This document shows, piece after piece, positions 21,523 to 32,500 of a stretch of DNA of 64,000 nucleotides; position 1 is the stretch's first letter; each line of letters starts with the position of its first letter. The stretch is from contig CM061231.1 of the NCBI GenBank assembly GCA_030844895.1, positions 90,120,706-90,184,705 on the forward strand. The letters run 5' to 3'. The DNA is from Ambrosia x helenae. Its lineage: Eukaryota; Streptophyta; Magnoliopsida; Asterales; Asteraceae. A program made the position numbers and the translations under genes. Below the pieces are notes generated by a model, which was not told the DNA's origin, made no database searches, and was given only the letters and a program-made list of their open reading frames with translations.

Positions 21523-23102
21523 TCAACATCTATGGTCAGCTTCCTTCACCACAGCATCCTCGGGCTCCTTAGGTGCATCCTCAGGATCAACATCGGGGAT
21601 AGGCTCATAAACCACCTCTTTACCACACAAAATCCTAATCTTCTCCTACCAGGCCTCAACATCCCAATCCTCTTGTTTGAAATTAGGATCCTTAGCCTGC
21701 AAGGCCATCCTCACCCTAGCCTGGAGAACAGAAACAGTTGCAGATGTCATGAGGCCCTTCCTATACTCCTCCATCTCCTTTTCATGCCTAAGCAAAGTCT
21801 TGGCCTGCTCAGATTTCACCAGTTTGAGCTCATTCTTCACCTTGCCCAGCTCTTTCTCAAGTTGCTTGCTCTTTTCCTAAGCAACCTTCTTCATATCCTC
21901 TAGGCTGGCTTTAGTGCCATTCATCTCGTTGGCTACACCATCCGGAGACTTCAGCAGTTATTCATGTCCCTACAAAAGAAGGAGGGTAGGTAAGTATTTT
22001 ATCTTCAATATTTGCATAAATATGTTATGCCATCTTCAGGATAGCATTATACCTGGAGAGTAAACTAGGAATTTTTGCCCAAGACATCATCAAAGCTGAG
22101 ACCCTCAAAAGGAGCAGTCTCTTGGGTAGAAGCAGAGGTAGTGGCAGTCTTCCTCTTCTTGGAGGATGCAGGCACTCTTGACTTATGAGGAGGAGGTGGG
22201 CTAGTCATCTTGCATCTGGATGGCGAAGTGATCTTGGTTGCCTTGACATCCTCATTGTCAATGTCATCAAGGTCGAAGAAGGTGAATTTCTTTTCTGAAA
22301 AGAATAAAGAAATACAGGTTTAGATAGGTACACGTGACAAGACAGAAACATCTTAGGATGTAACAGCTGTGACAAGTAAGTCTAAAACAGCTTTGTACCA
22401 GATAATCCAATAAGTCAGGGGAGGAGCAAGTTTATAAAGTGAAGAACCTATCACACAAAATATTCAGATTATTAGTGATATCCTCACGATATCATTACAA
22501 AATCTCCATTAAACATCCTAAAAATTCTTTACCACTTTTTAGCCAAGACATAGAGACATCATCCCCAAAAGGAATGGAATACCTTTTCACAAAGAAGAAC
22601 TTTAGTTTCCAAGACTTGTCAGACTTGATGACATTATACAGGAAAGGTGGATCTTTAAGGTGAAGAACATCACGGTTGGAACCATGAGTTTTCAACTTAT
22701 ACAGGTAAGATAGGTCAACAATCTAATGATTGATACCATGATTCTCGATGATCTTATTACAGACCATCAGGATCCTCCAGACCTCAGGCATAGCCTAGGC
22801 ATAGGTCATCCCAGTTACATCAAACAACTCTTTGATGAACGGGGGGAATGGATATCTTAAACCCAGGTGGAAAGGCATGTACAGGAAGCAGACCATGCAG
22901 GGGATGCAAAATCAGACTTCGCATTCTGGACATATGGCCGGAACACAGCTGATTCAGGGAAGGCGCCTGAATTTTTCAAAGAAAGGATATCTTTGTCTGT
23001 GAACATACAGACTTCGTTTGCAGGATCTTGTAATAGGTTTTGTTGTTTAAAGTCCTTATGGACTCTTATACTTCCTGCAGCCCTAGTTAATTTTTTACCC
23101 AT
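21523..23102 (-). pseudogene. Antisense gene downstream of Tat-clade pol (plant gypsy-associated ORF)
   Basis: On the minus strand a frame starts MGKKLTRAAGSIRV at 23102. It continues, with frame breaks, through a hydrophobic domain (YPFPPFIKELF near 22855; AMPEVWRILM near 22790; PPFLYNVIKSDKSWK, WKLKFFFVKR at 22495-22695), a linker (FFDLDDIDNEDVKATK near 22280) and a long coiled coil (residues around ELKLVKSEQAKTLLRHEKEMEEY, 21750-21840). It ends PEDAVVKEADHRC before TGA at 21523-21525. A canonical 83 bp intron (22052-21970) and an acceptor ending at 22295 show it was a spliced gene. The domain matches, from memory, the putative gypsy-type transposon family (Transposase_28). Antisense genes of this sort are on record for Tat-clade elements such as Grande. 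A TAG at 21646 and other breaks mark it as dead. Confidence 0.65.
21970..22052 (-). other. Intron in the antisense Tat-clade gene
   Basis: Donor CTCCAG|GTATAATG at 22052 and acceptor CTTCTTTTGTAG ending at 21970. Coding sense resumes on both sides (linker upstream, coiled coil downstream). Confidence 0.55.
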
Positions 23103-23383
23103 CTTGAGAATTTTTGTATAAAAAATTCGAAGAGTGGTAAAAACAGAGAAAAGCAAAGAAGAAAGAAGAAATAACCTTTCTGATAATCATGATGTGATTA
23201 TAAAGAAAGAATTGAAGTCTAGATATAGACAGTGAAAGGTGATAAGGTGGTCCCTAAATCATCGACCAAAATATAGCTGTTGATATCCGGTCAGATGTCT
23301 AATCATCCTCAGAAGATAAGAATCATAATTAAAAATAATATAACCATTAAGGTATTAACGGTAACATATTCTTGGGGACAATT

Positions 23384-24330
23384 GCTGGTGGTGAAATCTT
23401 CGGGATAGAACTGACCTATATTTTCTATGTGACATCCTCAGGATGCTACAGGCAGAACAAGATTCAGGATGACACTGAATATTATCCTATGCACATTCTG
23501 AGGATGGACTAACGAACTATCTTATTGTCATATGAATGCAGGATGATTTTATCTCATATTCTCTGAGTAACATATTCAGGATACCGAAGGACTGAGCAGG
23601 GTTCAGGATGTAACAGTGTTCTGACCTATGTGCATCCTCAGTATTGATTAACGAATTATCTTATTGTGATATTATTGCAGGTACACTTAATCAATATTAA
23701 GGATTGTAACTCCTCCCTAACGGCTATATTGACTCATTTAAGTCAAAGGAGCTGATCATTGAAGAGCTATGCGTGTAGAACAAGTCCACCACCAAAGAAG
23801 AGATCAAACTTGTAACCGACGAGCATTAATAGAAGGAGAAAAACAAGGAAACAGTTAACCAACGTCTATATTGGTTAACTACTGACCTGAAACAGTCCAT
23901 AAAGCTTACTAAAGACGGCGGATATCATCGGGTCTTCTATTTATTCCATTTATAAAGTATAAATAGGGGGTGATCAATGAGTAATAGGACACTTCTCACT
24001 TGCTTAACACCTCGTACACACCTAAAACTCTCTCTACAAACACAACACTACACACTCATATTGTAATCTTAGATACTCGTTCATCACCTATCCAAAGTTG
24101 TATTTATTTTTACCTTATTAATATTAACAAACAAGGTAGGGGCCTAGACTCCTCCCGAGGTTTTATAACGGTGATCATCAAGTGATCAAGGGCTTTCCTC
24201 GTATATCGAGTGTCGTTCCTTTATTGCATTATACTTACAATCGTCTCTCTTTACTTAATTCACCTTTTTGTCTGACAGTTACATCCTCAGGATATAACTG
24301 TCCTTCCTGAACTCATTCTTTGCCATCCTG
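23384..24330 (+). repeat. Tat-clade 3' LTR (borders approximate)
   Basis: A purine tract TTCTTGGGGACA near 23370 precedes TGCTGGTGGTGAAATC. The segment holds perfect and near-perfect CATCCTCAGGATG palindromes (23432, 23500, 24282), a TATAAATA box at 23959-23966 and a CT-rich transcription start region. The matching 5' LTR is absent, so the ends are inferred only. Confidence 0.45.
23959..23966 (+). promoter_or_regulatory. TATA box in Tat-clade LTR
   Basis: AGTATAAATAGGGGG is a strong plant TATA box. CT-rich leader-like sequence (CTCTCTACAAACACAAC) follows about 60 bp downstream. Confidence 0.65.
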
Positions 24331-27237
24331 AGCATAGTTGTCACATATTTGTCTCATTTACATCTTGATATACTATTTTCAAAATAAAACTAATCTTTAA
24401 GCATATTCAACACTAATAGCACTCTACCTCACATTTTCTAATTTGGAAAACAAGATTATTTTTACTAAGTAATTTTTGACCAAAACAATAACTATAAATA
24501 AAAGGGTGTAAGAAATAAATAATAAAATTTACTGCAAATAAGAGTGCACGGAATAAATGTATAGCCTAATGGCATGCAAGTTAAAATTTAGTAATTTTGC
24601 ATATACGCACTATACGATAAAAGACATTTAGCAACATTTCGATGAGGATATGTCCATTGTTTTGTTAGACCAAAAGTTTTGCGACTGAAATAGTGCAAGT
24701 GTAAAAAGATAAATTTTCGTTTATCAAAAACGAAGTTTTACTCAAGCTTTGTGATATAGTTGCAAGAATAGTAGTAATGTATGAGAATAGCTTTTTAGTA
24801 GTCGAAGAATGTTTTAAGTTCAAAACAGGTTCACTTGAAAAGATTTCGTAGGTACACATTTTCATGTGTTTACGAGAAGTTGATTTTGAAAAGTGTTATA
24901 AGGCATATTATTAGTTGTAAGTTTCTCCCGAAAACATATATTGGATACGTCATATGAAAACAAAGGTTTACATTTGATTTGTAAAATATGCAATACAAGT
25001 TTATAAAATGCAAGATGAAACTATTTCATGAAGTATGTGTAAATCTAATGTGTTTCAAAAGACCAAGATTTAAAATGGCGCGAAGGTTGTGAATGATCCT
25101 AGATGCCTTGACGAATTTTGGAAAATAGAATTTTCTGTATTTAAACATTTCTTTAACTTGTGGGTTGAAAAGTCAAAAAAATTTAATTGTTATGAAATGT
25201 TGAGAAAATCTAAGTGTTACCCGGTAGGACTAGGTAAACTTGAAACCTTTTAATTGTCAAACTTTCACAAAATTTATACATTGAAAGATCGTTTGTTTGC
25301 AAGGATCGTTAAGACATCTCTTTGAACTCATAGCGGGCTACTTGTTTCAAGGCACAAGGTGTATATAAAGTGTGTTCTAATCTGGCGAATAGGTTTTGTG
25401 AAAAGACATACAGGATAAGTTGCCAAGTTAATCATTTTAGAGAGTAGTGTACTAGTGCGTATCGTGTAGGTAGGCATTTATGTATGAGTTTAGTCTGACT
25501 AGGAGGTGCTAACTAATGGTAGTTGGCTATGGCTTAGGAGACCGGGTGTAGTTATATTAGTATTAGATATATGAGGATATATTGTGTTGAGAGTATTGTG
25601 GGTGCATAAGCGGATAAAAATGTCATAATTTAGGGATATACTATGAATTCGATCAAGTAAGTTTATAAAACAGGTTGAATAATAAGTTTGGGAAACCATG
25701 TTCATTTTTAACTATATGATGACGCAACATTCCTAAAATCAGGATGTGGTCGAAGTTAAACACAGAGTTAAAAACTTAAGTCGTGGGTAAAAATGTTTTT
25801 AACGTAAAAAGAGTAATACTTTATAGTGTAAAAGTCTCAAAGCATAAGTGAAATAGTGTAAGCTTTAATGCGATAATATAACGAACAAAAGTATTAATAA
25901 TGATGATAAGGAATCCAGAAACGAATAATCAATGAATAATGGCATATGAAACATCAAGTGATTTAATTGAGTCTTCAAATGATAAACAAATATAAATATC
26001 AATGATATAAAACATTGGAATTGTTTCCATAAGAACCTTTGACTAACTCAAGTATTTGAATTTTCCAGTCACTTGTGGGGGCGTACTTTAGTCTAATTAA
26101 CAAATCACTTAGTCTTTAGTCTTGTGAGTGTCTTGATGAATAATGGGAAGGATTCATGAGTGGTGTGTAAAAACCCATGCACTTGTGAACTTAAAACCCA
26201 TAAATGGGAAGGACTCATGAGTGTACCCATGGTGTGTAATAACCCATGCACTTGTGAACTTAAAACCCATGAGTATATCAAAATCTCATTTAGGGTCGGT
26301 AAGGTCTATATACGTGGTCCTAATGATAAGTTAATCCTTAATCTTACATCTGGGTTTCATGGTCTATGTGAAGTCTTGATGTGGGTTATGGATTAATGAA
26401 CTCGTGTTGGAATAAAACGGTCTTTATTTTATTCCGTCATTATACTGCCGCACAGTTAATGATAGACCAATCACTTTTTGATAAGTTAATTAAACCAAGT
26501 AGGGGAAGCACGTGTGCTGGTAAGTCATGACTCCTCTATGATATTAAGTGGTAACTTGTTCAGTCATGCTCCGGCTACCGACAAGTTATTCATAAAAGTC
26601 AAGAGTAGTTTGATGTCTATATCGCAACACCGAGAGGCGGGTAATTCGGGGTTGAGTCGACATAGTCTCGAGTCGCTTTATTTTCAGTGTTGAGAGGTGA
26701 GCTCACCAGGTCGGGAGACCCTCATAATAACATTAGGAACACAGTTGTTTGTACAGCTTTGCGATAATATTCACCTCTAGAAAATGCAGTTGCAATTCTA
26801 AGTTAAGCATAATGCGCGCTCAAACACACCACTACAAAATAAAGATAGCTATGTCATGCCGAGGTTCCATCCGATCCCAAAGCAACACCATTGTTTTGCT
26901 ATTGATTTTCCTTAAAAGTTTTCATCTCTCGTTTTACTTTTCTTCTTATTTTAAAAAGTCTTTTTAAGTAATTTTAGGAAGCTGAGTAGTAAAAATCGTG
27001 TCCACGGATTCGATACTCGGTACTTGCACATTTCTATACTATATACCGTAGGTGCGCTTGCCTATTGTGTCGTGTTTAGAACGTTGAGCAACTATCGTTT
27101 TAAATTATAAATTAAAACTAGTAAGTGTCTTTTTGTTTTTCTAACTTTCTCGTCTTTTCATTAAAGCTTTTGGCACTTCCCCCGTGACTTTGCCCTTTTT
27201 GTAAAGAAGTCTAGTTTTCTTAAACATTCACACTACA
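24331..27237 (+). other. AT-rich non-coding region, probably 5' LTR/leader of the Athila-like element
   Basis: No coding motif in either strand. It ends CACTACA nine bases before the Athila primer site, so at least its right part should be LTR. The LTR start seen at 63247 (TGATGTGCCAAAAAATTG) is not found here, so the left part of the 5' LTR was lost or replaced. It contains one two-copy repeat (26142-26270). Confidence 0.4.
26142..26270 (+). repeat. Two-copy tandem repeat (about 61 and 68 bp)
   Basis: AATGGGAAGGATTCATGAG through ACTTGTGAACTTAAAACCCAT is repeated head to tail. The second copy has seven or eight extra bases (GTACCCAT). Confidence 0.85.
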
Positions 27238-27246
27238 CCAAGTTTT

Positions 27247-27264
27247 TGGCACCGTTGTCGGGGA
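27247..27264 (+). promoter_or_regulatory. Athila-like primer binding site
   Basis: TGGCACCGTTGTCGGGGA differs by about two bases from the tRNA-Asp-type site usual in Athila and Tat elements. It lies 10 bp after a CACTACA that may end the 5' LTR. Confidence 0.75.
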
Positions 27265-27320
27265 CACGACTGTTTTAGAGAAAGGTTTTCTTAAAATTAC
27301 TAATTTTCTTTACTTAGTGT

Positions 27321-28340
27321 ATGAACTTGCGCCCCTCGCTAATTCTTACACCACCTCTTGAAGAACCCAAAAGATCTTATAGAGCTAAAAGAAAAGAACA
27401 AATATTGAAACTCGCACAAGTTGATAGAACCATCTCTGATTTTGCTAGACCTTCCATCAATGCCTTGGGACCTAGGATCCCTAGACCCAACGTTGATGCC
27501 GACCATTTTGAAATTAAGTCCCATGTCATCCACATAATACAACAAAACTGCAGTTTTCATGGTCTTCCCGATGAAGATCCCCATGCTCATATCGCAAATT
27601 TCCTTGAAATTTGTGATACTTTTAAGTTGCAAAACGTCTCTCCTGACGCTATTCGACTTCGCATGTTTCCTTTTTCACTAAAGGATCGTGCCAAAGCATG
27701 GTTGAACTCACAACCTGCAGGCTCCATTACCACCTGGGCTGACCTTGCCCAAAAATTTCTCTCAAATATTTTCCCCTAACCAAAACCGCAAAGTTAAGAA
27801 ATGACATCACCACCTTTTGTCAAGAAGAGGGAGAGTCACTTTATGAAGCTTGGAAAGATTCAAAGATATGTTGAGAAAATGCCCACATCATGGTCTTGAA
27901 GTTTGGTTACAAGTTTCATCTTTCTACAACGGGCTGACGAATCAAGCAAGGCAGACACTCGATGCAACCGCAGGAGGTATTTTTGGGAACAAAAGACCAC
28001 AAGAAGCCTATGATCTCATTGAAGAAATTGTAGTCAACAGTTATCAGTGGTACAACCCTCGAAGTCGGGCATTCAAGACCGGCCTCTATAAGATCGATTC
28101 CACCACTTCATTGCAAGCCCAAGTTGAGGCACTTTCACCTTGCCTCAACCAGCTAAGCAAAGCACAAGTCAATGCCATCACCGCAACAGAGTTGCAGCCG
28201 CAAGAAGGAATTCTTCCTCAGGCCACCGTGGAACAAGTTGACTTCATTGGTACAAGCCGCCCGCCAAACAATCCTTACAACAACACTTATAATCCTTGTT
28301 GGCGCGATCATCCAAATTTCGGGTGGAAGAACAACAATAA
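27321..28340 (+). pseudogene. gag: Athila-like gag, 5' part
   Basis: The protein starts MNLRPSLILTPPLEEPKRS at 27321 and carries the retrotransposon gag core: HGLPDEDPHAHIANFLEIC, then LRMFPFSLKDRAKAWLNS and WADLAQKFL. A TAA at 27777 and frame changes near 27780-27850 interrupt it. From 27850 it continues (MLRKCPHHGLEVWLQVSSF, SFYNGLTNQARQTLDA) into an Asn-rich stretch. At 28340 it is cut by B1; the same frame resumes at 60105. The role is capsid assembly. Confidence 0.85.
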
Positions 28341-28342
28341 TT

Positions 28343-28858
28343 TGTATGCGTATAGGATCGGCTATTCAACAAAGAATATGATCAAACAAGTTCAATTCAG
28401 GTGCGGAATCCCTGAATTGATCACAAAATGATAATAAAACTAGCAAAACACACAAATCATCATAAACACATTCATTTCATTCATAATCATAATCATTTAC
28501 ACTTCAAAAGATTGTTTATAATGATGTTAATTAGTTACAGACTTGACAAAAACCCTAGGGAGAAAAACACTTTGAGAGGGAAACAAAATGACCAAAAGTT
28601 AAACATACAAAAATGATTCAGCCTTATATAGGCCTGCACATTCGCCCAAATAGCTTAGTCGAATGTGCAGGTTCGACCATTCATATAGGGCGAACCTGGA
28701 CATATATACATATAAATCTTCATTCGACCTCCCAGAGTCTCCTTCGACCATTCACTTCTACCTTCGACCGTTTATATCCACCTTCGACCACTCGAAAACA
28801 ACAAAACATATTATAATTTGCAATTCAATAGCACTAGTCGCACTTTCGTGTATCTACA
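28343..28858 (-). repeat. B1 3' LTR (516 bp)
   Basis: Minus-strand TGTAGATAC to GCATACA. It includes a TATATAAG box (28623-28630) and a dense run of TTCGACC motifs (28640-28795). Confidence 0.92.
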
Positions 28859-28860
28859 AA

Positions 28861-28870
28861 CTCCCCCTCG
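28861..28870 (-). promoter_or_regulatory. B1 polypurine tract
   Basis: CGAGGGGGAG on the minus strand, between the ORF3 stop (28872-28874) and the LTR. Confidence 0.85.
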
Positions 28871-28871
28871 A

Positions 28872-31800
28872 CTATTGCTTGAATTGCTTCAGCCTTCGCT
28901 CTTCATCCATAGTCTTGTTCATCAGTTTGATACGCAATAACGTCTTTTGTTCTTTCGTCATCACTCGTTCCTGATTATAAATTTCGGTTTCTTCTTTTCA
29001 ACATTCTGAATTTTAACAAACTTCCCCAGCTTTTTATCAAAATCACAACCCGCGTTGACATCCCACGCAAAACATAGAAATACCACACGTTGATATTTGG
29101 ATGCCTGTTCACTGTCTTTCTCTTCACAGTAAATTGGATTATAGTATAGCATGATGATATCCTCGTGCGAGCAATTGATCAACCACATCAGGTCAAAGAT
29201 ATGAATCTTCTTAAAATCCTTCATACCATCCTTCAGAACAATAATAGCCTCTGTTGTCTTTCAGTCATAGTACCACCACATAAAATCTTTTGAAAAGTGT
29301 TGTGGAATCGACATAAAAGGAATATGCTTCAACACTTTTGGTGGTTTATACTTCAAAGTCACCTTGGGCAACCCCGTTATCTCATCTATCTCCTTCTTGC
29401 GAACTATCCTCTTAGGATACTATGGGGTAAACACATTCCACTTTGTTCTGCTCTCCCTCGCCATGCGATCTGCAAAGTAACCAACGAGATGGTTGTTTAC
29501 TGAAGCACCAGACATTTCATGTCTGCAGATATCGCGAACAGCCCAATATGGTAGTGTCTTAATGTCATGGAATCTGTTGAAGTACAAAATTCCTTTCTCC
29601 CATTTCACAGCGACACACTTAAGCTGTCTCAAATACTTCCATCCGAGAGCTTTGCCTTTGAATAGTTCCTTGTGGAATTTGTAAAAACTACCTTGAACTT
29701 CAGTCTTTGGATGGTTAGCTTCTTTTTCTTTAAGTTTCCTCAACAATTCTTTCAAATCATCAGATTGTTCAGTATTTGGCTTCTGACAATCTGTATTCTT
29801 AAACACTTCTTCAACAAATTTTTTACTCTTCTCACGAGCAAGTTTCTCAGCGTGGCTCAACATTTCATCAGAGAATTCAGGAAATCTAGAATCTTTATCA
29901 TTCTTGAAGTATTCTGGATATTCCTCACTCGTAATATCCTCTATCTCTACCTCTTCAAACACTGGAACATCTCTATCATCAGAGTGATTACCTGCTTCTT
30001 TCTCAGGTATATTCGGTATCTGGTTCTCTCTCATCAACTCTTCAAGAGATTTACCAACCTGTTTAGCCAATCCTTCCAATATCTCTTTAGATACGGCTGC
30101 AGAAACTTCTCCGTCTTTTAGATCAGGATCATTATACTCCAACTCAAAACGCATATCATTAGACTCAAATATTTCTGGAAACCTACCAGTCATCTCTATC
30201 GTCCAGACTCTATCAGTCAACATCTGGCGATATAATTTCTTATCTTTTTTTCAGATAAAGCTCTGATTTTCTCGTTCCAGAAAATATTATCATCGTTAGT
30301 AGTGTTACCAGGAGCTTTTGAACTAGACTCTCCTGCGTCTTTACCTGGTCCTCTCTTTTCACACTTATACTTGTTAGTGTCATTATCATCGTCATCATCA
30401 TCACTATCAGCAGAGCTATTACCATCACCTGAATCATCACCTGAACCATCATCATCACCATCATCTTTCTTCTTAGGAGCATCACCGGCATCCTCATCTA
30501 ATTCATCATCTTCTTCTTCTTCATCTGATAGTTCAAAATCTACCTGTTCTTCTTTAGGATCTTTATCCTCCTCTCCAGCTTTCAATTGTGGAGCTTTCGA
30601 GTATAGATCTTTTATCAGATTGTGCATGCTTTTGTTCGTTTCTTTCAGCTTTGTGTTCTCAATCCTCAAATTAATATACCTTCTCGTATTTCTCTGCTCA
30701 TGTGATAACAACTTCTGATTCTCAGCTTGAAGTTGTTTAATCTTAGCTTGCAAACCTTCTTGATTTTCCTGTGAAGAGACAACTACATCCAACATCTTCT
30801 TGTCATTCTTCCTTAACTGTTCAATCTCTGCTTGTTACTGATTAATTATTTTCATCATATCTGCAAGCTTCTGGTTTACTGCATTCATCACATCACTATC
30901 TACAGCAACCTTTGGTGTTGAAGCTTCAGCAACTGAAGTCTTTTGTTTTTTTAGCATTTGCAAGACTCTATCTAAGGCATCATTAAAATCATCAGTTGGC
31001 AGTTCAGTTTGCTCAGCAGCAGATGATGTTTTCTGTTTCTTTGCCACGGGGGATGTCATGGGAGACTTAGAGCTAGATACTGCAGGCACTTTCTTTCCTG
31101 CAATTAGATTCTCAATGTCTTTAGCTCTTTTCTGCATCAGCTTTACAATTTTCTCTGCCTTTTCTTTCTTCTTGTATATAGGCTTTTTCTGTTTCTCTCC
31201 CGTCTTTGGCGATCCTCCAAAATCTTCAGATCCCAATCCTAAACCTTTATCAATATCATCCAATGTAATCGGACTTTTTGTCCTCTGTTCTTCTAAAGAT
31301 TTGTTAAGAATTTCACACTCACCAGCCACAGTGGCCTTGGGCGTGGTGCTCTTAACAGTCTCATTGTCTGAATCCCATCTCTCTTCAACCTGAGTTTCTT
31401 CCGAATCCATTGATTCTTCATCCACCAAGTGAGTACCTTTCTTTGCAACACTCTTCTGTCTACGAGATTTCTTCTTTGGTGGTTTTACAATATCATCCTC
31501 CTTTTCTTTCCCTTTCCCTTTAGCACTCTTTCCCTTTCCCTTTTAGCATCAGGATCAACAGGGCATAAAGGATTGTCTTCATCAGATTCACTATTAGCAT
31601 GCCTGACCTTATCAGTACCTGGATCTACGTATTCTGGATTGATCAAGTGACCCAACAGGTTCATCAATGGTGGTCTCTCATTCATTGGCACGCCTTTGTA
31701 ACCATTCATTCTTACTAGCGTATTCAGATTCATGTGATCATGTACGACTATCTGAGTAGGATCTCTTCTCAAATTCTTGTACTTTTCATCAAAGATCATT

Positions 31801-32472
31801 TGCAGGAATCTTGGATATAACAGAAACTTCTTATTCTTCAATCCTCTGAGTGGTAAAAACATATGTTTAAGTATCATCTCAGATATATTGAAAGGCTTGT
31901 TCAAGATTAGAGCAACCATCAAAGAGGTAATACTCTTTCTCATTACGTCATAACCTCCACTCATTGATCCAAAAACATGTAGCATAACGTGAGCAAGGTA
32001 CTTAAACTGTGGGCATAACTTTCCTTTGTGTAATGAACCATCAGTAATCGGTCCATTATATTTCATTCTAAGGAAACACTTTCTCTGCTCGATCCATAAA
32101 AGAACACTTGGATCCGTCTTCTTATCCGTCAGCTTCAGTGCTTCTCTGATGTCGTCTTCAGAAATGATCACTAACTCCCCGTGAATCGTACTAACGATAG
32201 CGGATTCGTTGTCCAAAAAATCCATTCTAGCATTCTTCCAGAACTCTAGTTGATGATCTTTGTATATGATGGCAGGAGTAGCAATAGCAACGATCACACG
32301 ACTTCTCTTTAAAAAGTCAACAATACCGGTGAATTCGGTATGTTTCTTCAGATCTCCCATATAAGCACAGCAATTGTGTGCTGCTTCAAATGGTAACTCT
32401 TCAACTTGTTCCTTTCCAGCTGCCTTTTCTGAAGATCCTGCGGGAACATCAGTACTCTGTTGTTCAGACATA
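28872..32472 (-). pseudogene. B1 ORF3: env-position protein with shared N-terminal domain, coil and acidic region
   Basis: Starts MSEQQSTDVPAG at 32472, about 1200 codons if intact. Order on the protein: N-terminal domain (about 1-255: NARMDFLDNES, ISEDDIREALKLTD, KYNGPITDGSLHKGKL, SGGYDVMRKSITSLMVA, KKFLLYPRF); a Lys-rich basic linker; a stretch with heptads (AKIKQLQAENQKL, INLRIENTKLKE, near 30600-30750); an Asp/Glu-rich run (30380-30540); and a C-terminal domain (WGIL-like YLRQLKCVAVKWEKG near 29600; IHIFDLMWLINCSHEDI near 29190; MDEERRLKQFKQ end). Frame changes near 31480 and 30220 and a TGA near 29262 (Trp in B copy 2) disable it. No signal peptide or membrane span is evident, so an envelope role is doubtful. 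Function unknown. Confidence 0.75.
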
Positions 32473-32479
32473 GTTAAAC

Positions 32480-32500
32480 TGCAAAACAAATCAAGAAAAC
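32480..32500 (-). promoter_or_regulatory. 3' splice site just upstream of B1 ORF3 start
   Basis: TTGATTTGTTTTGCAG on the minus strand ends at 32480, seven bases before the ORF3 ATG. The same site is conserved in B copy 2 (ends 15339). Confidence 0.6.

Larger units (their letters stand above)
16730..24330 (+). mobile_element. Tat-clade Ty3/gypsy element, decayed
   Basis: Gag, protease, parts of RT and RNase H and the integrase tail follow in Ty3/gypsy order on +, with an antisense gene downstream and a putative 3' LTR. The 5' LTR, primer site and leader are missing, replaced at 16729 by the B copy 2 LTR. Large deletions removed the first half of RT and most of integrase. Motifs such as MKLYDGSTDP, AQYRERMEINPIP and FGSTLTGPAL are characteristic of the Tat clade. 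Confidence 0.8.

Noticed and set aside
24331..27237. A host gene between the Tat and Athila elements
   Set aside because: AT-rich with only short ORFs, no splice-joined coding sense on either strand.
30302..30718. 138-codon + strand ORF rich in Ser/Pro
   Set aside because: Antisense shadow of the Asp/Glu and Ser codons of B1 ORF3; no motif of its own.
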